This document shows positions 1-6,490 of a stretch of DNA of 8,244 nucleotides, one piece after another. This DNA comes from Flavipsychrobacter sp. (GTDB lineage: Bacteria > Bacteroidota > Bacteroidia > Chitinophagales > Chitinophagaceae). The translations under genes were made by a program, and so were the position numbers. Within the stretch, counting starts at the first letter, position 1, and the number at the start of each line of letters is the position of its first letter. The notes beneath the pieces were generated by a model that was not told where the DNA came from, searched no databases, and worked only from the letters and a program-made list of their open reading frames with translations. Where the stretch lies: the NCBI GenBank assembly GCA_021156265.1, contig JAJNBR010000118.1, forward strand, positions 1 to 8,244, written 5' to 3'.

Positions 1-198
1 ATCCTGAAATTAAAAAAGTCGACCAGCGGTTCCTACCTGACAGTTACCACATCCAGCCAGACACTGGCCACCGGTAGCAGGGGTCCGACCTCAACCAGCG
101 GCAACTCCTTTACTGTCGATGCGCTTATCGAGCCCGGCTTCTCTTACAACGGCGGTACGTATAGTATTGTATTGACATATACACTTACCAGGCAGTAA
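1..198 (+). CDS. C-terminal end of a beta-rich, probably exported protein (partial)
   Basis: The first reading frame is open from base 1 and ends at a TAA at 196-198, giving 65 residues of a protein whose start lies before the window. The residues are rich in Thr, Ser, Gly and Tyr with alternating hydrophobic positions, and finish in GGTYSIVLTYTLTRQ, the look of the final strands of an extracellular beta-sandwich. The end is reminiscent of secreted fimbrial-like or DUF4402/spore-coat-U-type domains, where the last strand follows a GTY-type turn, but that resemblance is only by eye. No cysteine, membrane segment or sorting domain is visible in the fragment. It is followed 72 bases later by the M16 peptidase gene on the same strand. 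I do not recognise the gene and assign no function. Confidence 0.6.
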   Translation: MLKLKKSTSGSYLTVTTSSQTLATGSRGPTSTSGNSFTVDALIEPGFSYNGGTYSIVLTYTLTRQ

Positions 199-270
199 GG
201 GTTAAAAAACGGGGGATGCTAAATTCGCCCGCAAAAGCTATTTTTACAGGGAACAAATTTCCACCTTGTT

Positions 271-3129
271 ATGAAACGCATTTTTCTGGCCCTCTCGGCT
301 GCAGTAGTGCTTTATAGCCCTGCAGTAATGGCCCAGGCAAAACTTGTAGAAAAAGTTACTGCCGACAAGTCAGGCAAAACCCTGGTTATCCCCTACGAGA
401 AATATGTATTGCCCAACGGCCTTACACTTATCGTACATGAAGACCACTCAGACCCATTGGTGCATGTAGACGTTACTTACCATGTAGGCTCTGCACGTGA
501 AGAGATCGGGAAATCCGGTTTCGCACACTTCTTCGAGCACATGATGTTCCAGGGCTCGGACAACGTAGCCGATGAACAACACTTTTCCATAATCACCGAA
601 GCAGGTGGTGAACTGAACGGTACTACCAACCGCGACCGTACCAACTATTTCGAAACTGTACCGAGCAACCAGCTGGAGAAAATGCTGTGGCTGGAAGCAG
701 ACCGCATGGGCTTCCTGCTTGATGCCGTAACACAGAAGAAATTCGAAGTGCAGCGCGCTACGGTGAAGAACGAGCGTGGCCAGCGTTATGATAACGTCCC
801 TTACGGGCTGGTAAGTGAAGTAACTGCCAAGAACCTGTATCCGTACGGACACCCTTACTCCTGGCTGACGATCGGTTATGTAGAAGACCTGAACCGCGTA
901 AATGTGAACGATCTGAAGAACTTCTTCATGCGCTGGTACGGCCCTAACAACGCTGCAGTAACAGTAGGTGGCGATGTGAATACCAAAGAAGTGGTGCAAC
1001 TGGTGGAGAAATACTTCGGCTCTATTCCTAAAGGACCTGAGGTAACCGATATGACGCCGCAGACGTTTACCCTGCCTTCAACAAGGTATGTTTCGTTTGT
1101 AGATAATTACGCCAAGCTCCCCCAGCTGCGCGTTACTTACCCGGGCGTACCAGCTCATCATAAAGATGAAGCGCCGCTCGACGCCCTGGCAGACATCCTA
1201 GGTGGTTTCAACAACAAAAATTCCATCATTTACCAGCAACTGGTAAAAACACAGCAGGCAGTAAATGCTTTCGCTATGCACCCAACAAGTGAGCTGGCCG
1301 GCGAATTCGTTTTCTCCATTACTCCATTCCCCGGCAAAAAACTGTCGGACATGGACCAGGCAGTGCGCGAAGCGCTGGCTACGTTTGAAAAAAGAGGCGT
1401 AACCGATGAGGACATTGAGAAATTCCGCAACGCGCGTGAGGCCGAAATGATCATGGGTCTTGGAAGCGTATCGGGTAAAGTATCTCAGCTGGCTGCGTAC
1501 CAAACTTTCGAAGGCAACCCTAACTACCTTGCCGCCGACCTGGACAGGTATATGAAGGTAACGAAGGAAGACGTGTTGCGTGTATACAACCAGTATGTAA
1601 AAGGCAAGCACGCAGTAGTAGTAAGCGTACTGACCAAAGACCAGCCTGAGAACAGGGCTGCTGCCGACAACTATACTGTATCTACAGCAGGCTATAAAGC
1701 TCCTGACTATGGCTACGACGGCTTGAAATATGTAAAAGCAAAAGACAACTTCGACCGCACAAAGATGCCCGGCAACGGCGCTAACCCTGTGGTGAAAGTG
1801 CCTGAATTCTGGCGTAAAGAACTGCCAGGCGGTATCAGGACCATCGGTACCAAAACCGATGAGATACCAGTGGTAAATGTGATGCTGAAATTCAAGGGCG
1901 GCAAAATGATGGACGCTAACGATCCGTCGAAAGCAGGTTTGTCTAACCTGTTTGCTGCTATGATGCAGGAAGACACCAAAAACTACACGGCAGAACAACT
2001 GGGCACTGAACTGGAAAAACTGGGTAGCCAGATAGACGTTCGTTCTACAACAGATGGTATCGAGGTAGCAGTAGTATCGCTTGCAAAGAACTTCGACAAA
2101 ACAATGGCCCTGGTACAGGAACGCCTGCTGAACCCTAAGTTCACTGAAGAAGCTTTCGCTACCAACAAGAACCGCCTGCTGGAAATGATCAAGAACAACA
2201 TGAACAGGCCGGGTTATCTTGCCACCATCAACTACCAGAAACTGCTGTTTGGCAGCGACAATGTGCTGGCATGGCCTACCATGGGTACTGAAGCCACTGT
2301 AAAGAATATACAGCTCCAGGATGTTCAGAACTATTACAACAACTACATCTCTAAAAGCGACGCGCAAGCAGTTGTTGTAGGCAATATAGGCCAGGACCAG
2401 GCGCTGAAAGGTATCAACTTCCTGCAGCAGCTTCCTGCCAAAGAAGTGAAACTGCCTACATTGGCAGCAGCTCCTGCCATTGAAAAAACAAAGATCTACT
2501 TCATTGATGTTCCTAATGCTGCGCAAACAGAATTCCGGATCGGTTATGTAACCGGAATGAAATACGATGCTACCGGCGACTACTTCAAGAGTACAGTGAT
2601 GAACTATCCGTTCGGTGGTGCGTTCAACAGCCGCCTGAACCTGGACCTGCGCGAAGAGCGCGGCTGGACCTACGGAGCACGCGCCGGTTTCGATGGCAAT
2701 AAATACACCGGTTCGTACACCTTCGGCTCGGGCATCAAAGCCAACGCTACAGATAGCGCTATGGTAGATATCCTGAAGATCATGCGCGAATACCGCGACA
2801 AAGGCATCACCCCGCAGGAGTTGAGCTTTACTCAAAACTCCATGGGCCAGGCCGATGCACGCAAGTATGAGGAAGGCGAGCAAAAAGCGGCATTCCTGTC
2901 ACGCATACTGGAATACAACCTGCCTTCTAACTTCCCTACCAAGCAAAACGAGATACTGCGCAACCTCACAACTACAGATGTGCAGAGGCTCATTACACGT
3001 TACATTCCCAATACCGAAAAGATGAACGTGCTCCTTGTGGGTGATAAAGCAAGGGTTTGGGACGGCCTGCAAAAACTGGGCTACGAAATAGTAGAACTGG
3101 ACCGCAACGGCAACCCCATAGCAAAATAA
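271..3129 (+). CDS. Secreted M16 (insulinase/pitrilysin) family zinc metallopeptidase
   Basis: This 952-residue protein is an M16 zinc endopeptidase carrying both halves of the clamshell in one chain. Residues 1-21 form a signal peptide (MKR, hydrophobic core, AVMA before Gln22), so it should act in the periplasm or outside. The inverted zinc motif HFFEH is at residues 86-90 (His86 and His90 as ligands, Glu89 as catalytic base), and the third ligand is Glu168 in VKNER, at the usual distance. The second half (about 510-952) repeats the fold without HxxEH: the matching stretch reads GLSNLFAAMMQED. It keeps the substrate-binding signature RLNLDLREERGWTYG at 788-802. An active N-half with an inactive C-half is the known M16 arrangement, and these enzymes usually degrade peptides or small unfolded proteins in a closed chamber. 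The ATG at 271 is supported by the signal peptide beginning there. The gene appears monocistronic, with a terminator 28 bases downstream. The actual substrate cannot be told from the sequence. Confidence 0.95.
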   Translation: MKRIFLALSAAVVLYSPAVMAQAKLVEKVTADKSGKTLVIPYEKYVLPNGLTLIVHEDHSDPLVHVDVTYHVGSAREEIGKSGFAHFFEHMMFQGSDNVADEQHFSIITEAGGELNGTTNRDRTNYFETVPSNQLEKMLWLEADRMGFLLDAVTQKKFEVQRATVKNERGQRYDNVPYGLVSEVTAKNLYPYGHPYSWLTIGYVEDLNRVNVNDLKNFFMRWYGPNNAAVTVGGDVNTKEVVQLVEKYFGSIPKGPEVTDMTPQTFTLPSTRYVSFVDNYAKLPQLRVTYPGVPAHHKDEAPLDALADILGGFNNKNSIIYQQLVKTQQAVNAFAMHPTSELAGEFVFSITPFPGKKLSDMDQAVREALATFEKRGVTDEDIEKFRNAREAEMIMGLGSVSGKVSQLAAYQTFEGNPNYLAADLDRYMKVTKEDVLRVYNQYVKGKHAVVVSVLTKDQPENRAAADNYTVSTAGYKAPDYGYDGLKYVKAKDNFDRTKMPGNGANPVVKVPEFWRKELPGGIRTIGTKTDEIPVVNVMLKFKGGKMMDANDPSKAGLSNLFAAMMQEDTKNYTAEQLGTELEKLGSQIDVRSTTDGIEVAVVSLAKNFDKTMALVQERLLNPKFTEEAFATNKNRLLEMIKNNMNRPGYLATINYQKLLFGSDNVLAWPTMGTEATVKNIQLQDVQNYYNNYISKSDAQAVVVGNIGQDQALKGINFLQQLPAKEVKLPTLAAAPAIEKTKIYFIDVPNAAQTEFRIGYVTGMKYDATGDYFKSTVMNYPFGGAFNSRLNLDLREERGWTYGARAGFDGNKYTGSYTFGSGIKANATDSAMVDILKIMREYRDKGITPQELSFTQNSMGQADARKYEEGEQKAAFLSRILEYNLPSNFPTKQNEILRNLTTTDVQRLITRYIPNTEKMNVLLVGDKARVWDGLQKLGYEIVELDRNGNPIAK

Positions 3130-3154
3130 TTTTAATTAGAGTAATAAATAGTAC

Positions 3155-3181
3155 AGGGCCGCCTTTCCAGGCGGCTCTTTT
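3155..3181 (+). terminator. Intrinsic terminator after the M16 peptidase gene
   Basis: A perfect 7-bp GC-rich stem (GCCGCCT at 3158-3164 pairing with AGGCGGC at 3169-3175) closes a TTCC tetraloop and can be extended by three more pairs at the base, including one G-T. It is followed by TCTTTT. It lies 28 bases past the peptidase stop codon and before the next gene, so it should separate the two transcription units. Confidence 0.88.
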
Positions 3182-3254
3182 CATATACAATTTTCAGATA
3201 CTCTTAACTTATTATTGCAGCATATCTATTACATTCGCAGTCTAATCTTACACG

Positions 3255-4460
3255 ATGGTACAAACAGATTACATTCATGTTCCTTACGGCAAAACCGTTC
3301 ACGGTGAAGAAGAAGTAGAAGCAGTAGTAAACGTGCTGCGCACCTCTACCCAGATGGGCAAGAACGTGCGCGAGATGGAAGAACGCATTGCTAAGCTATA
3401 CGCCAAGAAATACGGTATCATGGTCAACAGTGGTTCCTCAGCCCTGTACCTGGCTGCCGACCTGCTGAACTACGAACCGGGCGCTGAGATCATCACACCT
3501 GCCCTCACCTTCTCCACTACAGTAGCACCATTGGTAAAAAAAGGCTGGGTACCGGCTTTTGTTGACGTGGAAGAAGGCACTTACAATCTTGACGTAAATA
3601 AAGTGGAAGAAATGATCACGCCGAAAACGAAGGCGATGGTCATACCTAACCTGATAGGCAACCTGCCCGATTGGGCTAAGCTGCGCGAGATAGCCGACAA
3701 ACACGGCATCTTCCTGCTCGAAGATTCGGCGGATACGCTGGGCGCTGAAATAGGAGGCGCTTCTTCAGGCCGCTTTACCGATATGAGCACTACCAGCTTC
3801 TATGGCTCGCACATCATCAACTGCGCGGGCAACGGTGGTATGCTTTGCGTGAATACCGAAGCATTCTACGACCGTGGCCGCCTGCTGCGCAGCTGGGGCC
3901 GCAGCTCTTCGCTGTTCGTAGAGTCTGAGAAAATAGAGAACCGTTTCAACGTAGAGATCGAAGGCATTCCTTACGATGCTAAATTCGTTTTCGAAGAGCC
4001 GGGTTATAATATCGAGCCTTCTGAAATGGGCGCTGCCTTCGGCATCGTGCAGCTCAACAAGCTGGCGCAAAACATCGACACGCGTACGGCCAACTACACC
4101 CGCATGCGCGAGTTCTTCAGCCAGTACGAAGAGCATTTCATACTGCCGAAACAACTGCCTGATTCGCGCACCGGCTGGCTGGCATTTGCGGTTACCATCC
4201 GCGAGACCGCTCCGTTCATCCGCCGCGACCTGCAGATATTCCTCGAGAAACGCAATATCCAGACGCGTACCGTATTTACAGGTAACATCCTGCGTCAGCC
4301 GGGCTTCAAGCATTGCGCACATACATCATCGGCAAACGGGTATCCTGAAGCCGACAAAGTAATGCGCGGAGGTATGCTGCTGGCTTGCCACCACGGTCTG
4401 AACAATGAGCAGATCAGCCATGTTATGGAGAGTGTCACCGAATTCATGAAAAACCTATAG
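3255..4460 (+). CDS. PLP-dependent E1/RfbH-like sugar 3-dehydratase homologue lacking the Fe-S cysteines (DegT/DnrJ/EryC1/StrS fold)
   Basis: This 401-residue protein has the type I PLP fold of the DegT/DnrJ/EryC1/StrS superfamily. Visible landmarks are NSGSSA at 58-63 (cofactor phosphate region), Asp157 in LLEDSAD (expected to contact the pyridine nitrogen) and SFYGSHII at 181-188. In aminotransferases the sixth residue of that last motif is the lysine that binds PLP; here it is His186, as in the dehydratases E1 (RfbH/AscC) and ColD, which remove the C3 hydroxyl of nucleotide-linked 4-keto-6-deoxyhexoses. Other blocks also read like E1: WGR at 214-216, YDAKF...GYNIEPSEMGAA, and TRTVFTGNILRQPGF near the end. 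The E1 cysteines are missing: the position of the first holds Ala159 and the later CxC cluster is replaced by SSSL at 217-220. It could therefore act like ColD, without an iron-sulfur cluster and E3 reductase, or on another substrate. No sugar-nucleotide genes lie nearby. The only partner is the membrane protein gene one base downstream. The fold is certain, the reaction is inferred. Confidence 0.85.
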   Translation: MVQTDYIHVPYGKTVHGEEEVEAVVNVLRTSTQMGKNVREMEERIAKLYAKKYGIMVNSGSSALYLAADLLNYEPGAEIITPALTFSTTVAPLVKKGWVPAFVDVEEGTYNLDVNKVEEMITPKTKAMVIPNLIGNLPDWAKLREIADKHGIFLLEDSADTLGAEIGGASSGRFTDMSTTSFYGSHIINCAGNGGMLCVNTEAFYDRGRLLRSWGRSSSLFVESEKIENRFNVEIEGIPYDAKFVFEEPGYNIEPSEMGAAFGIVQLNKLAQNIDTRTANYTRMREFFSQYEEHFILPKQLPDSRTGWLAFAVTIRETAPFIRRDLQIFLEKRNIQTRTVFTGNILRQPGFKHCAHTSSANGYPEADKVMRGGMLLACHHGLNNEQISHVMESVTEFMKNL

Positions 4461-4461
4461 A

Positions 4462-4806
4462 ATGCCGGAACTGCTGTTAAGCATTTATTTCTCTTACAAG
4501 AACGCCCTGATCGCCAAAGCCAAAGGCCTGAATACGATCATCTGGGTGTTCCTGACGCTGCTGGCATTCCTGGCGGGTGAATTCATAGCCATTGCTATGG
4601 TGATAGGACTGTTTTACCGCGGCCCGTTCAACCAGACAGCGGTGCTTGAATACCTCTTCACCCACCCGATACATGTTATCTTCATCTACTTCACCGCAAT
4701 AGGCGGTTGCTTACTGATCCGGTATATCCTGGAAAAATCGCAAAGCACCCTGCCGCCAAAGGTGGAGGAAACGGAAGAAGAAAGCGAACAAGAAAATTAC
4801 AATTAA
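4462..4806 (+). CDS. Small two-helix membrane protein with acidic tail, unknown function
   Basis: This 114-residue protein begins with an ATG one base after the TAG of the upstream dehydratase-like gene, so the two are almost certainly co-transcribed and probably translationally coupled. Residues about 25-51 form a long hydrophobic helix (IIWVFLTLLAFLAGEFIAIA, with a Glu at 40 inside it) and residues 69-90 a second one with a GG pair at 81-82. Before the first helix is a basic, amphipathic stretch with KNALIAKAKG; after the second comes a short, strongly acidic tail (EETEEESEQE). Both ends are predicted to face the same side, probably the cytoplasm because of the positive residues near the start of helix 1. 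There is no signal peptide or enzymatic motif. It resembles conserved hypothetical proteins of Bacteroidota, and I do not recognise a named family. It is followed directly by a terminator. Confidence 0.85.
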   Translation: MPELLLSIYFSYKNALIAKAKGLNTIIWVFLTLLAFLAGEFIAIAMVIGLFYRGPFNQTAVLEYLFTHPIHVIFIYFTAIGGCLLIRYILEKSQSTLPPKVEETEEESEQENYN

Positions 4807-4809
4807 GTG

Positions 4810-4834
4810 AAAGCCGCCCGATGGGGCGGCTTTT
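4810..4834 (+). terminator. Intrinsic terminator between convergent genes, possibly bidirectional
   Basis: A perfect 7-bp stem (GCCGCCC at 4813-4819 with GGGCGGC at 4824-4830) closes a GATG loop, flanked by AAA on the left and TTTT on the right, which add three A-T pairs. It starts a few bases after the stop of the small membrane protein gene. On the opposite strand the same hairpin is followed by only three T before a C, so it may also stop, more weakly, the minus-strand operon whose last gene ends at 4863. Confidence 0.88.
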
Positions 4835-4862
4835 GTTATAACATTCCACCGACTTGTAAGAT

Positions 4863-6485
4863 TCAATCGCGACTCTGCATCTTGGGTAACCTGACAACAA
4901 AAATGGCACCTTCGCCCAATTGGCTGTGGCCCATCATTTCGCCCTGGTGTATCTCTACTATCTTTTTGCATATGGCGAGTCCTATGCCCGTACCCATATA
5001 TTTATCCCTGCCGTGCAGCCGCTGGAACAGGGCAAACATCCGGTCGAGGTATTTTTCTTCAAACCCGATACCATTGTCGCTAAAAGAGATCTCTACATTA
5101 TCGCCCTTAGTAACGCATGAAATGCGAATACGAGGAGCAACATCTGCCCGGGCATACTTCAGCGAGTTGGACAAAATATTTTCGAAAAGTTGCTTTAGTT
5201 GGTTCTCATTGCCTTCTATCTGCGGCAGCGGGCCAACCTCTACAGTTGCTGCTGTCTCCGTTATCGCAATTTCCAGGTCGTGAACCGCCTCACTTGCAAC
5301 TGCATTCAGGTCTACGTTCGAAAACGTCAGGGCGCCTTTATCTATAGTAGAATAAGCCAGCACATCGTGAATAAGCGCCTTCATCCGTTCGGTCGCGCTC
5401 TGTATCTTACCAATAACGCCCAGCGCCTCTTCGGAGAACTCGGGGCGATAGCGCGTTCCGAGGTAGTCGCTGTAAAAACCGATCTTCCTCAGGGGCTCCT
5501 GCAGGTCGTGGCTGGCGATGTAGGCAAAACGCGCCAGCTCCTCGTTGCTGCGATTCAGCTCCTGTATATTCTCCTCCAGCCTGGTTTGCATTTCTTTCAG
5601 CTCCTTATTGTCTTTAAGGGCCTGTTCCACCGTTTTCTGCGCGTTGATGTCGGCCAGGTATGCAGTCCAGTACATCAGTTCGCCGTTATCGTCCATTATG
5701 GGTGTCACAATACCGGTGTACCATTTGTATTCACCGCTCCGCCCGTCCCTGAGCCTGGTTTCGATAGTAAGGGGCTTATAGTCCGCATTGTCTTCTTCCC
5801 ATTCGCTCCAGGGGTTTTTGCCATCATCAGGATGCACCACTTCTTTCCAGTTGGTCTGGTTAAGTGTCTCCACTGTTTGCCCGGTATATTCCTGCAGCCA
5901 GTTGTTGGCATAAGTTACGTTTCCCGCTTCATCCAGGGTAAAGATCATCAGCGGCAACGAGTTGGTCAGCTTGCGGTATTGCCCTTCGCTCTCGCGCAGT
6001 TTGTCGCTTAGCTCTACCAGTTGTTTGTTCTTGCGTTTTATCTCTTCATAAGGCGATACCTCGGGATCGGCATTGAAAAGTATGACCCATTTCTCCAGCA
6101 GGGCATCATCTACCCGGAACGCCTGCGCTATATTGTAGTGCAGCTCGATCGTGGTTTGTTTACCCATGTGAGACAATTCGATATCATCCACCAGTTTCCT
6201 GGCGTACTTATATCCTTCGCTTTGAACGGTGATAAAATTTATTTTATCATCAAAGATGGTAGCAGTGATCTTTTTGAACCGCTCTTTTTTATCGCTGATA
6301 GAGAGGATAAGACAGGCGCCCTTGCCGGCGTCTATAGCCGTTAGGGCAAATTCAGACACCGCGGTTGCAAAAGTAGTTAGACCCGACAGCGACTGGCAGG
6401 TGAGCTCGGCGAGCTTCATACTCTGCCGGTGGGCAAGTATAAGGTCCATCTCATTTTCAAGAGCTATACGGGTGATCTCATTCAT
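4863..6485 (-). CDS. PAS sensor histidine kinase with an N-terminal degenerate RsbT-like domain
   Basis: This 540-residue protein (from the ATG at 6485-6483) lacks a signal peptide and membrane segments and should be cytoplasmic. Residues 1-140 look like an RsbT-type ATPase fold that has lost its ATP site: TAVSEF at 41-46 matches RsbT TAASEL, but the N-box Asn is Thr49, the G1 DxGxG is replaced by FDDKI and the ATP lid is mostly deleted. A charged coiled-coil segment (148-168) leads to a PAS/PAC domain (about 168-283), then a second coiled coil, then a HisKA domain with the phospho-acceptor His326 in ASHDLQEPLRK. The catalytic domain has an N-box with Asn436 and Asn440, G1 DNGIGF at 470-475, the FALFQRLH box and G2 GTGIGLA, so the kinase should be active. 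There is no receiver domain and no response regulator in the window. It is the last gene of the RsbS/RsbT operon, 5 bases after the preceding stop. A GTG in frame at 6506-6504 would add seven residues and overlap the upstream gene; the ATG is preferred. Confidence 0.9.
   Translation of the reverse strand: MNEITRIALENEMDLILAHRQSMKLAELTCQSLSGLTTFATAVSEFALTAIDAGKGACLILSISDKKERFKKITATIFDDKINFITVQSEGYKYARKLVDDIELSHMGKQTTIELHYNIAQAFRVDDALLEKWVILFNADPEVSPYEEIKRKNKQLVELSDKLRESEGQYRKLTNSLPLMIFTLDEAGNVTYANNWLQEYTGQTVETLNQTNWKEVVHPDDGKNPWSEWEEDNADYKPLTIETRLRDGRSGEYKWYTGIVTPIMDDNGELMYWTAYLADINAQKTVEQALKDNKELKEMQTRLEENIQELNRSNEELARFAYIASHDLQEPLRKIGFYSDYLGTRYRPEFSEEALGVIGKIQSATERMKALIHDVLAYSTIDKGALTFSNVDLNAVASEAVHDLEIAITETAATVEVGPLPQIEGNENQLKQLFENILSNSLKYARADVAPRIRISCVTKGDNVEISFSDNGIGFEEKYLDRMFALFQRLHGRDKYMGTGIGLAICKKIVEIHQGEMMGHSQLGEGAIFVVRLPKMQSRD
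6066..6485 (-). other. Degenerate RsbT-like (GHKL pseudokinase) domain of the histidine kinase
   Basis: Residues 1-140 of the histidine kinase align by eye with RsbT encoded two genes upstream. TAVSEF pairs with TAASEL, the AGKGACLILS stretch with ANGGETIIEV, YARKLVDDIEL with GARRLASEFDI, and GKQTTIELHY with GLGTTVTLIKW. The ATP site is destroyed: the N-box Asn (RsbT Asn52) is Thr49, the G1 glycines are absent, and the lid between G1 and G2 is about 13 residues shorter. The domain therefore probably binds a partner and does not phosphorylate. The domain limits are approximate. Confidence 0.65.
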
Positions 6486-6490
6486 AGCAA

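Noticed and set aside
199..270. Bacteroidota-type promoter (TAnnTTTG) before the M16 gene, near TAAATTCG at 220-227
   Set aside because: One mismatch in the -7 box and no TTG box at the expected spacing upstream; too weak to call.
1198..2883. Long open frame (561 codons) on the minus strand opposite the M16 peptidase
   Set aside because: It lies wholly antisense to a clear M16 gene, its translation is Cys/His/Phe/Val-rich without domains, and long antisense frames arise from the codon bias of the real gene.
3182..3254. Promoter before the dehydratase-like gene, e.g. TATTATTG at 3210-3217 or TACATTCG at 3230-3237
   Set aside because: Each is one base from TAnnTTTG, but neither has a convincing -33 element. 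A promoter is expected here after the terminator, but I cannot place it.
3255..4460. Plain sugar aminotransferase annotation
   Set aside because: The Schiff-base lysine is replaced by His186, so ordinary transamination through an internal aldimine is not expected.
5199..6011. Open frame of 270 codons on the plus strand across the histidine kinase
   Set aside because: It is antisense to intact PAS and HisKA domains and shows no recognisable motif, so it is a shadow.
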